From Mucilaginibacter phyllosphaerae (GTDB taxonomy: Bacteria; Bacteroidota; Bacteroidia; Sphingobacteriales; Sphingobacteriaceae): DNA of 64,000 nucleotides. This document shows positions 32,849 to 41,209 of this stretch, piece by piece. Within the stretch, counting starts at the first letter, position 1. Every line of letters begins with the position of its first letter. The notes beneath the pieces are model-generated. The model was not told the origin of the DNA and made no database searches. It saw only the letters and a program-made list of their open reading frames with translations. The position numbers were made by a program, and so were the translations under genes. The stretch spans positions 496,001-560,000 of the forward strand of contig NZ_SNQG01000001.1 in assembly GCF_004378255.1 (NCBI RefSeq), read 5' to 3'.

Positions 32849-34309
32849 ATGCTTGATAGCCCAGAGGGTAAATATATATTAGACAGGTTGCGTAACGAAC
32901 TCCCTGCAAAGTTCCACTATCATAATATTACTCATACCCTTGATGTTTACCACTCGGCGGCAGCAATTGCGTTACAGGAAAATATAGATGAAGAAGCAAC
33001 CAAATTACTGTTAGTTGCGGCGCTGTACCACGACAGCGGGTACCTGAAAAGTATTAAAGACCATGAGCCGGCCTCGTGCGATGTTGCGCGGGAAGCCTTG
33101 CCCGGGTTTGGATACAGCCAAGCGGATATAACCCAGATCTGCACACTGATAATGGCCACCCAATTACCCCAGCAACCTAAGAGCCTGCTTGAACAGATCA
33201 TTTGTGATGCCGACCTGGATTACCTGGGCCGCGAAGATTTTATAGCTACCGGCAATAACCTGTTTAAAGAAATGCAAGCGTTGGATACCATACGCACTGT
33301 TGAGGAATGGGACAAGATGCAGATTGCTTTTCTGCAAAGCCATCATTATTTTACAGCCACATCGTTGAAAAATAAGGCTCCGAAAAAAGCAGAAAATTTA
33401 AGAGATTTACAAACCAAAATTGCTATCGCCGAAATGAATACAGCGCCAACCGCACGATCTATCCTGACAGACACATTTTACACCATTGCGGGCATTCTGT
33501 TTTGCGGGTTTGCCCTAAAAAGTTTTCTGATACCCAATGCTTTTTTTGATGGCGGCGTAACGGGTATCTCATTACTGATACACGAGCTTTATCATGTTAA
33601 CATTGCCTACGTTATTATTTTAGCCAACATACCGTTTATTATTATGGGTGCCCTGCAGGTAAACAAAACCTTCGCCCTGCGGACTATGATGGCCATTATT
33701 GGTTTGGCATTATGCCTGCTGTACCTGCCCTATCCGGATAAGATCACCTCAGATAAACTGCTTGTATCTATTTTTGGCGGTGTATTCATGGGTACGGGCA
33801 TAGGTTTGGCTATACGCGGCGGTTGTGCGCTTGATGGTATAGAGGTACTGGCGCTTTACACCGGTAAACGTATCAGCTTTACCATCAGCGAGATCATTTT
33901 GGGTATCAACATCGTGATCTTCCTGATAGCTGCCTTAGAGGTTGGCTTCATCACCTCGCTGTATTCTATCATTACCTACTACACGGCATCGCGCATGATC
34001 AATTTTGTGATAGAAGGTTTAGAGGAATACACCGGTGTAACCATTATATCCGGCCAAAACGTGCTAATCAAGGAAATGCTGGTTAAGCAGCTTGGCCGCG
34101 GCATAACCGTTTACAAAGGCGAACGTGGCTTTTTAAAAGAGAGCTTTGATGTTAGCCACCCGGTTGATATTGTATTTACCGTAGTTACGCGATTGGAATT
34201 AAGACGCCTGCGCAACATGGTGCATGAGATTGACCCCAAAGCCTTCATCTTTACCAGTATTATTAAAGAAGCTGCCGGCGGTGTACTTAAACGCCGGGCA
34301 AGGCACTAA
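32849..34309 (+). CDS. HD-domain phosphohydrolase fused to a YitT-family membrane protein
   Basis: The 486-residue protein is an apparent fusion. Residues 1-190 form an HD domain, with the metal ligands in YHNITHTLDVYHSA (His), AALYHDSGYL (His-Asp) and IICDADLDYLG (Asp). Residues about 205-390 contain five to six TM helices of the YitT/DUF161 type (FYTIAGILFCGFALKSFLIPNAFFDGGVTGISLLI; GGVFMGTGIGLAIRGGCALDGIEVLAL). Residues about 395-480 are the DUF2179 cytoplasmic domain usual for YitT proteins (GITVYKGERGFLKE..., RRLRNMVHEIDPKAFIF). YitT proteins are of uncertain, possibly transport, function; HD domains hydrolyse nucleotides or cyclic dinucleotides. The fusion suggests transport gated by a nucleotide signal, which is inference. 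It is monocistronic, framed by two repeat elements. Confidence 0.87.
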   Translation: MLDSPEGKYILDRLRNELPAKFHYHNITHTLDVYHSAAAIALQENIDEEATKLLLVAALYHDSGYLKSIKDHEPASCDVAREALPGFGYSQADITQICTLIMATQLPQQPKSLLEQIICDADLDYLGREDFIATGNNLFKEMQALDTIRTVEEWDKMQIAFLQSHHYFTATSLKNKAPKKAENLRDLQTKIAIAEMNTAPTARSILTDTFYTIAGILFCGFALKSFLIPNAFFDGGVTGISLLIHELYHVNIAYVIILANIPFIIMGALQVNKTFALRTMMAIIGLALCLLYLPYPDKITSDKLLVSIFGGVFMGTGIGLAIRGGCALDGIEVLALYTGKRISFTISEIILGINIVIFLIAALEVGFITSLYSIITYYTASRMINFVIEGLEEYTGVTIISGQNVLIKEMLVKQLGRGITVYKGERGFLKESFDVSHPVDIVFTVVTRLELRRLRNMVHEIDPKAFIFTSIIKEAAGGVLKRRARH

Positions 34310-34388
34310 GGGAGATATAAATGCGAAACGCTAAATTCTAAATCAGAGCGCTAATTGCAGGCATCCAAAATACCTTTTATTTTATTGT

Positions 34389-34760
34389 AGAGACGCGATA
34401 CTTCGCGTCTCCCACATGACGCGATACTTTGCGTCTCTCACATGCAAATCCCGGTATATCAAAAAAAAGACGCGAAGTATCGCGTCTCTACGGTTTAAAT
34501 CCGAAATCGTTCATCCAAAATCATATTGTAAGTACCTTTTATTTTATCGTAGAGACGCGAAGTATCGCGTCTCCACATGCAAATCCCGGTATATCAAAAA
34601 AAGACGCGAAGTATCGCGTCTCTACGGTTTTAATCCGAAATCGTGCATCCGAAATCATATTGTAAGTACCTTTTATTTTTACGTAGGGACGCAATGCTTC
34701 GCGTTTCTAAATGCAAATCCCGGTTTATTTAAAAAAGACGCGAAGTATCGCGTCTCTACA
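34389..34760. repeat. Tandem array of palindromic GACGCGAAGTATCGCGTC repeats (about 135-bp period)
   Basis: Seven copies of a roughly 20-22-nt near-palindrome (AGACGCGAAGTATCGCGTCT and its inverse) lie at about 34390-34411, 34418-34437, 34468-34487, 34552-34573, 34602-34621, 34686-34707 (diverged) and 34736-34757. They sit in units of about 135 bp that also share ATGCAAATCCCGGTATATC and TCATATTGTAAGTACC. Every strand can fold into stable hairpins. The frames across it encode only repeat peptides, so no gene is called in 34310-34775. The array separates the convergent HD-YitT and cyclase genes and may end both transcripts. Confidence 0.9.
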
Positions 34761-34775
34761 ATGTTTAAAATCAAT

Positions 34776-35822
34776 TTATGCGATCACTTCGTAGGTAATT
34801 ACGGGCTTTAGCTTGTTTTTGAGGGTAAACTCACCGTTTTCTTTACACTGGAAGGATTCTTTTGCCTGGTGGTAAACATCTTCGGTGATAATGATCTGGC
34901 CGGCGGTGGCTATGCCCTGCAGGCGCTGCGCCAGGTTTACCGAGTCGCCTATTACGGTATAATCCAAACGTTTTAGGGATGCCGAGCCGATATTGCCGGA
35001 TACCATTTCGCCGCTGTTGATGCCTACCGAGATCTGCGGTTTGAATTTTTTGCCGTTGCCTGCATCAATCTCCGGCTCGTCTGATAAATGTGCTTTAACA
35101 GACAATGCCGCATCTATCGCCCTGTCCAGATGAAACTCGCCGCGAAACACCGCCATAATAGCATCGCCCATAAACTTATCTACATGGCCGCCCTGGGCTA
35201 TAATTTCTTTTACGATCTTATCAAACAAGCCGTTCAGCAGGTTTACTACCGTGTTGGCCGGCACATGCTCTGTAATGGCGGTAAAGCCGCAAACATCTAC
35301 AAACATCACGGTTGCTTGCAACAGTTCGTTCTTTAACAGGCTGCCTTCAAACTCCTTGTGCGTCATAAAATTCAGCACGTTCTCGTCTACATACATCTTC
35401 AGAATGTTGTTCTCTTTGATGGCCTTAAGGGTTTCCTGCAATTGCCTAACGTAGGTAATGGTTTTTTGCATGGTCAGTTCCAGGTCCTCAAAATCAACCG
35501 GTTTCATCACAAAATCATAGGCGCCGCGGTTCATGGCGGTACGGATGTTTTGCATATCGCCATAGGCAGATACCACCACGGCCTTAACCATAGGGTTAGC
35601 CGCGGGCAGGTGCGTAAGCAGGGTAAGCCCATCCATCACGGGCATGTTAATGTCCGACAGGATAATATCCAGATCGGGGTGCTCCTTAATGCGTTGCAAG
35701 GCTTCTTCCCCGTTCTGCGCAAAAACAAACTCGTACTCGTTCTCTCGTATCTTACGGCGGAATTTTTGTTTTACCAGTACTTCCAGGTCCGCTTCATCAT
35801 CCACTACCAGTATCTTAGCCAT
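34776..35822 (-). CDS. Receiver-domain class III adenylate/guanylate cyclase
   Basis: The 348-residue protein has a response-regulator receiver (residues 1-125; acidic pair DDEAD, phospho-acceptor Asp in ILSDINMP near 54, Lys in VMKPVDF). A helical linker follows, with an S-helix-like part (LKAIKENNILKMYV, about 138-155), then a class III cyclase domain (about 165-345). The metal-binding Asp occur in VMFVDVCGFT near 177 and MGDAIMAVF near 220. DKFMGDA supplies the Lys and DYTVIGDSVNLAQRL the transition-state Asn and Arg, so it looks active. Substrate choice (ATP likely) cannot be proven here. It is the last gene of a signalling trio: histidine kinase, single receiver (6 bp upstream), cyclase. 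Phosphorylation by that kinase would control cyclic nucleotide output. Confidence 0.93.
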   Translation of the reverse strand: MAKILVVDDEADLEVLVKQKFRRKIRENEYEFVFAQNGEEALQRIKEHPDLDIILSDINMPVMDGLTLLTHLPAANPMVKAVVVSAYGDMQNIRTAMNRGAYDFVMKPVDFEDLELTMQKTITYVRQLQETLKAIKENNILKMYVDENVLNFMTHKEFEGSLLKNELLQATVMFVDVCGFTAITEHVPANTVVNLLNGLFDKIVKEIIAQGGHVDKFMGDAIMAVFRGEFHLDRAIDAALSVKAHLSDEPEIDAGNGKKFKPQISVGINSGEMVSGNIGSASLKRLDYTVIGDSVNLAQRLQGIATAGQIIITEDVYHQAKESFQCKENGEFTLKNKLKPVITYEVIA

Positions 35823-35828
35823 TGTATG

Positions 35829-36203
35829 CTATAAAGTTTTAAGTTTTTCTTTCAGTAAGTTAAAATCAAGCGGCTTGGTCAAAAAATCATCTGCGCCTTT
35901 ATCCATCGCCTGCTTGTAATTCTCGTCGTCGCCATAGGCGGTTATCATCATCACTACGGGTGGCGGCGGCGTAGGGAAATCCTCGCGGATGTGAGTTAAA
36001 AGTTCTATCCCGCTCATCCCCGGCATGTTAATATCCGACAGGATCAGCACCACTTCCGAATGTTTATCCTTAAGATAGTTTAACGCCTCTTCGCCCGATT
36101 GTGCAAAATCAAATTCAACCTCGTGGTTTTTAATCTCTTTACGGAAACGCTGTAAAAAAAGCGGCTGAACGTCTGCTTCGTCGTCTACAACTAATATTTT
36201 CAT
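35829..36203 (-). CDS. Single-domain response regulator (CheY-like)
   Basis: The 124-residue protein is one receiver domain: MKILVVDDEADVQPLF (acidic pocket), LILSDINMPGM with the phospho-acceptor Asp near residue 55, MITAYGDDEN (Thr switch) and DFLTKPLDF (Lys). No output domain is present. It is closely similar to the receiver of the cyclase 6 bp downstream, suggesting duplication. It lies 56 bp after the histidine kinase. It may act as a phosphate sink or a shuttle between the kinase and the receiver-cyclase. Confidence 0.93.
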   Translation of the reverse strand: MKILVVDDEADVQPLFLQRFRKEIKNHEVEFDFAQSGEEALNYLKDKHSEVVLILSDINMPGMSGIELLTHIREDFPTPPPPVVMMITAYGDDENYKQAMDKGADDFLTKPLDFNLLKEKLKTL

Positions 36204-36259
36204 GCGAAAATAATTATTGATTTAGTGAATTAATAAATTATTTATTGGTATGCTGTGCA

Positions 36260-37570
36260 TCAGGCTAAAGGCAGCGTAATAATAAATGCGGTGCCCTCGC
36301 CCTCCTTACTATCTATATTGATACTGCCTTTATGGGCTTTTACAATAATATCATAACTTAAGGATAAACCCAGCCCCGTACCCTCGCCTGCCGGTTTGGT
36401 AGTAAAAAAAGGCTGCATAATTTTATCTTTTATGGCATCGGGGATACCGCTGCCATTATCGCGCACTATAATTTCCACCTGTTTGCCAATTACCCTGGTA
36501 GCTACCTCTACCCTCGGTTTAAAATCGGGGCCTAATGTTTTTTGCTTTTGATGCACGGCATAAAAGGCATTGGTAAACATATTGAGCAGCACCCTGCCCA
36601 CATCCTGCGAAACAATGTTGATGAGCGGCAGGCTTTGATCAAAGTTTGTAACCAGATCGGCATTGAATGATTTATCCTTGGCCCTTAAACCGTGATAGGC
36701 CAGGCGAAAATACTCGTCGGCTATGGTATTTAAGTTTGCGGGCTCTTTGATATTGCTGCTGGCGCGGCTATGCTGCAGCATGCCTTTTACAATACCATCG
36801 GCGCGTTTGCCGTGATGACGGATCTTTTCGAGGTTTTGTTTAATATCGTTAGCTATGGCGGTGGCTTCTTCCAGATCGCCCTTGGCCATTTCTTCTTCCA
36901 TTTCCTCTATCAGCTCCATACTTACCTCAGAGAAATTGTTGACAAAGTTAAGCGGATTCTGGATCTCATGGGCAATACCTGCGGTCAGCTCGCCCAAGGA
37001 TGCAAGTTTTTCCTGTTGAATAAGCTGCGCCTGCGTGGCCTGCAGTTCTTTTACGGTTTCCTGTAATGCGTTGCGCTGTTTGGTGATCTCGGCAGTGCGT
37101 TCGGCAACCATTAATTCCAGTTCGTCCTTACGCTCGTTAATACGCTTTAGTTCGGCCTGCTGCTTTTTGGAGGTGGCCAGCCTGATAAAAATGTAACCGA
37201 AAGCAACAAAATAGGCGCTTTGGAAAAAATCATCATACTTATCATAAAAGCTTTCGTCTATCAGGGATATCAATTCAACAGTTACGGCAACTGCCACTAA
37301 CGGATAGTGGGCTTTAAGCAAGATGCCGAATGATTTAAAATCGGGTTGGTTTTGCAGGTAATATAACACACCGGCAAGTGCCAAAGCTGCCGCTATACCG
37401 TGGATCTCATCATTTTTTACCGCTTTGGCAAATAACAAAAACATGGCAACAGCCCCCCAGCCTATCAGGTTTAGGGGTAAATTCCATTTTTGATAAAGTG
37501 CTGTAAACTTTAACGACCGGCGGAGCCGCATTGCCAGAGCAAAAACTGCGATATAGGTAAAAACAAACAT
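36260..37570 (-). CDS. Membrane sensor histidine kinase
   Basis: The 436-residue protein has about five hydrophobic helices at the N-terminus (residues 1-130), with no large periplasmic sensor. A coiled coil follows (about 135-190; RINERKDELELMVAERTAEITKQRNALQETVKEL). The dimerisation/phosphoacceptor domain carries His near 200 in LTAGIAHEIQNPLNFVNNFSEV. The HATPase_c domain (about 300-436) carries N-box NMFTNAFYA, G1 DNGSGIP, F-box PFFTTKP and G2 GEGTGLGLSLSYDI. It autophosphorylates and should pass phosphate to the receiver and receiver-cyclase encoded directly downstream. The signal is unknown; the all-membrane input suggests a membrane or intramembrane cue. Confidence 0.93.
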   Translation of the reverse strand: MFVFTYIAVFALAMRLRRSLKFTALYQKWNLPLNLIGWGAVAMFLLFAKAVKNDEIHGIAAALALAGVLYYLQNQPDFKSFGILLKAHYPLVAVAVTVELISLIDESFYDKYDDFFQSAYFVAFGYIFIRLATSKKQQAELKRINERKDELELMVAERTAEITKQRNALQETVKELQATQAQLIQQEKLASLGELTAGIAHEIQNPLNFVNNFSEVSMELIEEMEEEMAKGDLEEATAIANDIKQNLEKIRHHGKRADGIVKGMLQHSRASSNIKEPANLNTIADEYFRLAYHGLRAKDKSFNADLVTNFDQSLPLINIVSQDVGRVLLNMFTNAFYAVHQKQKTLGPDFKPRVEVATRVIGKQVEIIVRDNGSGIPDAIKDKIMQPFFTTKPAGEGTGLGLSLSYDIIVKAHKGSINIDSKEGEGTAFIITLPLA

Positions 37571-37603
37571 GCTTTTATATTTAATTAAAAACCAAGATAC
37601 CTT

Positions 37604-38050
37604 TTAAAATTTAAAGAAAAATGCCACCACCTGCAGTACGATATTAGCATACACACCCGCCAGCACATCATCCATCATTACACCGGTACCGCCCGGGAAA
37701 GCCTCCATTTTACGGATACCCAACGGCTTCACAATATCAAAAAAGCGGAACAGCACCAAACCTATCAGCAGGTAATACAAATGCGGCGGGATAAACAACA
37801 TGGTTACCAGCATGCCGGCAACCTCATCTATCACCACGCGGTAACTATCTTTGCCCCAAAAGGGCTCTACCTTGTCGCCCGCATAAATGCCCAGCAGGGT
37901 GATGATAACCGTTACCGCTACCAGGCACCAAGGGTTTTGCAAGGCAGGCTGCTGCCATAACAGCCATACGAACGGGCACGTAACAATGGCAGCAAGTGTG
38001 CCGCCGCCCTTTATGTACCCAATACCGAAGATAGATGCGATAAGTTTCAC
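37604..38050 (-). CDS. pgpA: Phosphatidylglycerophosphatase A
   Basis: The 148-residue integral membrane protein has the PgpA signature: GIGYIKGGGTLAA at the start, GDKVEPFWGKDSYRVVIDEVAGMLVTMLFIP (acidic catalytic residues) and FRFFDIVKPLGIRKMEAFPGGTGVMMDDVLAGVYAN. It dephosphorylates phosphatidylglycerophosphate to phosphatidylglycerol in the inner membrane. Length and motif order are normal for the family. It lies 33 bp before the histidine kinase gene in the same direction, so may be cotranscribed with the signalling trio; a functional link is not evident. Confidence 0.93.
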   Translation of the reverse strand: MKLIASIFGIGYIKGGGTLAAIVTCPFVWLLWQQPALQNPWCLVAVTVIITLLGIYAGDKVEPFWGKDSYRVVIDEVAGMLVTMLFIPPHLYYLLIGLVLFRFFDIVKPLGIRKMEAFPGGTGVMMDDVLAGVYANIVLQVVAFFFKF

Positions 38051-38110
38051 TTTATAATTAGTAATTTGGTGAATTATTGGTTGAGTGATTTCCGGATGCT
38101 TTTAATTTAC

Positions 38111-38935
38111 TTAGCTTTTATCCAATACACCTTCGGCATCCTCGGCAACTTCTGGTTTAATAATATTCTTTTTAGGCACATTAAATAAAAGCGAGGTTAT
38201 TACCGGGATCAAAAACACGGCTACAGTAAATACCGATACGGCAATATCCGCCGTTTCGCTTTCCATAAATTTAGATACGGCAGATTCAGGATCGAAATGT
38301 ACAAACAGCGAAGCCGTTAATTTGATACCCAGTACACCTATCACCACAAAAGCAACGGTTTCTAAAAAGGTAAATTTCTCCATCAGCTTTACAAAGGCCT
38401 GCGCCACAAAACGCATGGCCAGTATCCCGATGAATACCCCTGTATAGATCAAAAACACGTGATCGGTAAAGGCTACGGCTGCAAATACGTTGTCTATAGA
38501 AAAGGCAAGGTCCATCAATTCTACCAAAGCCACGGTAGCCCAAAAGTTACCCATTAGCCCAACGGTTGATTTATACAGCCAGTTTTTATTCTTATCTACA
38601 GATTCTTCCTCGCCGCCATCTGCATCTTTTTTGGCCAGCTTGCCCTTAAAATAATCAAAAGCCAGGTATAGCAGATATAAACCGCCCAAAGGTTTTAACC
38701 ACCAGATCTTCACCAGCCAGGCGGCTAAAAATAAACATAAACCACGCAATACATAAGCGCCGATGATACCGTAACGCAAGGCACGGGCACGCTGCTGTTT
38801 AGGCAGATCGATAACCATGGTAGCCAGTACGGCGGCATTATCTACCGACAAAAGGCTTTCTATTACGATAAGGTTTAAAATTATCAGCAAACCTGCCTTA
38901 ATATCCGGGCCAAGTAGGGTGTGTATCAGATCCAT
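38111..38935 (-). CDS. terC: TerC-family integral membrane protein
   Basis: The 274-residue protein has about seven to eight TM helices and both conserved acidic motifs of the family: ESLLSVDNAAVLATMV (about residues 25-40) and ELMDLAFSIDNVFAAVAF (about 138-155). TerC proteins are proposed metal exporters or membrane hubs for Ter stress complexes. It is the last gene of the ter operon here, 13 bp after the unknown 320-residue protein. The C-terminus is a short acidic tail. The family is certain; transport of a specific metal (Mn2+ in some relatives) is not shown by the sequence. Confidence 0.92.
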   Translation of the reverse strand: MDLIHTLLGPDIKAGLLIILNLIVIESLLSVDNAAVLATMVIDLPKQQRARALRYGIIGAYVLRGLCLFLAAWLVKIWWLKPLGGLYLLYLAFDYFKGKLAKKDADGGEEESVDKNKNWLYKSTVGLMGNFWATVALVELMDLAFSIDNVFAAVAFTDHVFLIYTGVFIGILAMRFVAQAFVKLMEKFTFLETVAFVVIGVLGIKLTASLFVHFDPESAVSKFMESETADIAVSVFTVAVFLIPVITSLLFNVPKKNIIKPEVAEDAEGVLDKS

Positions 38936-38948
38936 TGTGTGCGTTAGT

Positions 38949-39911
38949 TTAAAGTATATCGGTATTCAACATGGTTTTTAAAATATTAGCCTGAACGTCA
39001 AATGCGTTCATGTGGGCTAAAAAGTTTACATCTGCTATTTTTTTATAATCCTCGGCCAGCAGGGCCGTAATATTTTGCGGCAGGGTGGTTTTTGTTAACC
39101 CGGCCTTGCCTGTTAGCTGTACGTTCTTGTCGCGCAGTTCGCGTATCATGCGCTCGCGCTTACTTACAGTGTTGTTCAGGTCCAGGTCGCCCAGTTTGGC
39201 TATATCGCAAAATAGCAAAACATTATTTAGCGGCGAAAACAGGAAGTACTTATTTACGTCTGCAAAGCGGTAAACTTCCAGCACAATATCGTTAGCCCTT
39301 ACGCCACAGTAAAACGCTATCTTAAAATCGTACTTGCAAAGGCTGCCCATCAGCTTACGCTGTATGGTAGCATATTCGTTAGAGTACACATCTGCCGGGC
39401 TGTAGGTAAGCAATTCGTAAACCAGCTCGGTAGTGATACTATAAAAGTAATCTGCCGAAAAATGCGCACTAAACTTATTGATATTTCCTGCAAACGGATA
39501 CTCCGAAGAATTATCTGACAGTACCTGGAACAGTTTACGTAACGACTGGCTCATTTTAAGCGCCTGCCGCTGTTTATCGTTCGCGTAGTTTTGCTCGGTA
39601 TAGGCCGACCCCTCCATCTGTTCTATCAGCTGATTGTTCAGCGCTACCTCATCAAGCAGCAGATCGGCAACAGCCTCATTGTTCTTCTTGATCTTTTTTA
39701 GCAGGTCAATCAGGCTTTGTGTAAACTGGAGATGAAACATCTCCAGCTGGTTAATATCAAGATCGGGATTGGTTTGAAAAAGCTGATGCAGCACCTGGGT
39801 ACGCAGGTAAATCTTATAAATTACGTCGTTATTAAAAAAAACGGAAAGCAGCTGTAACTTGCTGATAACCCTTGTAGACGCATTTAATATATTTAGCCTG
39901 TTTTCATCCAT
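38949..39911 (-). CDS. Uncharacterised helical protein of the ter operon
   Basis: The 320-residue cytoplasmic protein has no recognisable domain, signal peptide or TM. It is largely alpha-helical (LDLLKKIKKNNEAVADLLLDEVALNNQLIEQM...). The C-terminal half includes an alpha/beta-looking part (LMGSLCKYDFKIAFYCGVRANDIVLEVYRFADVNKYFLFSPLNNVLLFCDIAKLG). It is encoded 7 bp after telA and 13 bp before terC, so it is tightly coupled to the Ter module. I do not recognise a family; a bridging or adaptor role between TelA and TerC is possible by position only. Confidence 0.6.
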   Translation of the reverse strand: MDENRLNILNASTRVISKLQLLSVFFNNDVIYKIYLRTQVLHQLFQTNPDLDINQLEMFHLQFTQSLIDLLKKIKKNNEAVADLLLDEVALNNQLIEQMEGSAYTEQNYANDKQRQALKMSQSLRKLFQVLSDNSSEYPFAGNINKFSAHFSADYFYSITTELVYELLTYSPADVYSNEYATIQRKLMGSLCKYDFKIAFYCGVRANDIVLEVYRFADVNKYFLFSPLNNVLLFCDIAKLGDLDLNNTVSKRERMIRELRDKNVQLTGKAGLTKTTLPQNITALLAEDYKKIADVNFLAHMNAFDVQANILKTMLNTDIL

Positions 39912-39918
39912 ACGTTAA

Positions 39919-41055
39919 TTAACGCGTATTGGTCACATTCTTTTTCAACTCCGTTTCTAAAGTTTGCAACTCGGTATTAAGCGTTTTCCTGTTTTGTGTA
40001 CCCTCGTCATGGATGCGTTTAACCTCGGTTAACGTTTCTATTAACGATTGTGTGGTACGTTTTAAAGTATCCAAAGATACCACAGTTTTCTCATTCTCGC
40101 GCGCTACTTCAATACTGTTTTGCTTAAGCAATTCGGCATTTTTTTGCAGGATGGTGTTCGTGGTATCAGAAACTTTCTTCTGCATCTCTACATTAGCCTT
40201 CTGCCTGTTCAACGCCACGGCAATGGTTAACTGGTTCTTCCAAACAGGGATAGTGGTAGATACGATAGACTGCGCCTTTTCTGCAATAGTGGTATTGTTA
40301 TTTTGCACCACGCGGATCTGCGCCAGCGATTGCAGCATAATAAAACGCACCACTTTTAGATCGGCCAGGCGTTTATCCAGGCGGTTCACGTAATCGCGCA
40401 GGTCGGCTATCTCATAATCCTGGTAGGCAGACGGGTTGCCATCCATCACTGCCAGTTGCTCGTTAAGTTCTGTATATTTTAACTGGCCGGCAATGATCAG
40501 TTCTTCCATCTGGTGGATGTAGGTAACATTGCTATCAAACATGGTTTGTAACGATGCATTATCCTTAATGGAATTAACGCGGCCAGCCTTTATTTTGTTA
40601 ACGATCTTATCTACGTTGTTTACCACCAGATCATACTTGGCAAACATCTTTTTGGTATCCATTACCAAGGTACGCAGCAAGGGAATACGCGACAAGATCC
40701 TTACAAAAGAGTTTTGCTCCAGCTCGTCTACGTCAATATAATTCAATTCGTGCAGCAGATCGGTGATCAGGGTACCCACCTCGCCAGAATCAAACGTACG
40801 TACCGACGACAAAAAGGTGTTGCTGTAACGCTCCATCCCCTGCTGCAGATCAGCCCCATAATTGAGGATAGAGTTTACATCAGCCGGATTCAGGTCTTTG
40901 CCCTTTTCGCTGAATTTTTTTATTTCTTCGGGCGTAATATTGGTCAGGTCAACATTACCGTCTTTATCTAATTTAACCGGGGTGTTAGTGCTTGCTGCTG
41001 CGGGTGCCGGTGTAAAGTCAGGCAGTCCGGCGCCCTCGTTGGTTAGGTTTTCCAT
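39919..41055 (-). CDS. telA: TelA-family toxic anion resistance protein
   Basis: The 378-residue protein is rich in long helices and matches the TelA/KlaA family: GNVDLTNITPEEIKKFSEKGKDLNP, NYGADLQQGMERYSNTFL, FVRILSRIPLLRTLVMDTKKMFAKYD, MIVNNVDKIVNKI-type segment, and MLQSLAQIRVVQNNNTTIAEKAQSIVSTTIPVWKNQLTIA. TelA accompanies TerC and TerD in tellurite and general stress-resistance loci; its molecular role is unknown. A palindromic repeat array (41095-41206) separates it from the terD gene upstream, and the unknown protein follows after 7 bp. Confidence 0.92.
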   Translation of the reverse strand: MENLTNEGAGLPDFTPAPAAASTNTPVKLDKDGNVDLTNITPEEIKKFSEKGKDLNPADVNSILNYGADLQQGMERYSNTFLSSVRTFDSGEVGTLITDLLHELNYIDVDELEQNSFVRILSRIPLLRTLVMDTKKMFAKYDLVVNNVDKIVNKIKAGRVNSIKDNASLQTMFDSNVTYIHQMEELIIAGQLKYTELNEQLAVMDGNPSAYQDYEIADLRDYVNRLDKRLADLKVVRFIMLQSLAQIRVVQNNNTTIAEKAQSIVSTTIPVWKNQLTIAVALNRQKANVEMQKKVSDTTNTILQKNAELLKQNSIEVARENEKTVVSLDTLKRTTQSLIETLTEVKRIHDEGTQNRKTLNTELQTLETELKKNVTNTR

Positions 41056-41094
41056 ATATTTTAATTAAATATAATGTTTTTAACATTGCTATGT

Positions 41095-41206
41095 AGAGGC
41101 GCGATACTTCGCGTCTCCTTTAAAACGGTAACAAAATATCGTTTATCTATTAATAAGACGCGAAGTATCGCGTCATGGATAAAGACGCGAAGTATCGCGT
41201 CTCTAC
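41095..41206. repeat. Palindromic repeat array (same family as 34389-34760) between terD and telA
   Basis: Three copies of the GACGCGAAGTATCGCGTC palindrome lie at about 41095-41117, 41156-41174 and 41183-41206, in both orientations. They lie within the ter gene series, so each can form a transcript hairpin ahead of telA and might reduce expression of the downstream genes. Confidence 0.88.
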
Positions 41207-41209
41207 GTA

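Noticed and set aside
34389-34760. Possible CRISPR array
   Set aside because: Repeats are perfect palindromes in mixed orientation, and the sequences between them are themselves repeated rather than unique spacers; no cas genes are nearby.
34416-34811. Open frames of 78 and 131 codons across the palindromic array
   Set aside because: They translate only the repeat units (recurring CKSRYIKK peptides) and run into the cyclase gene on the other strand; no independent coding evidence.
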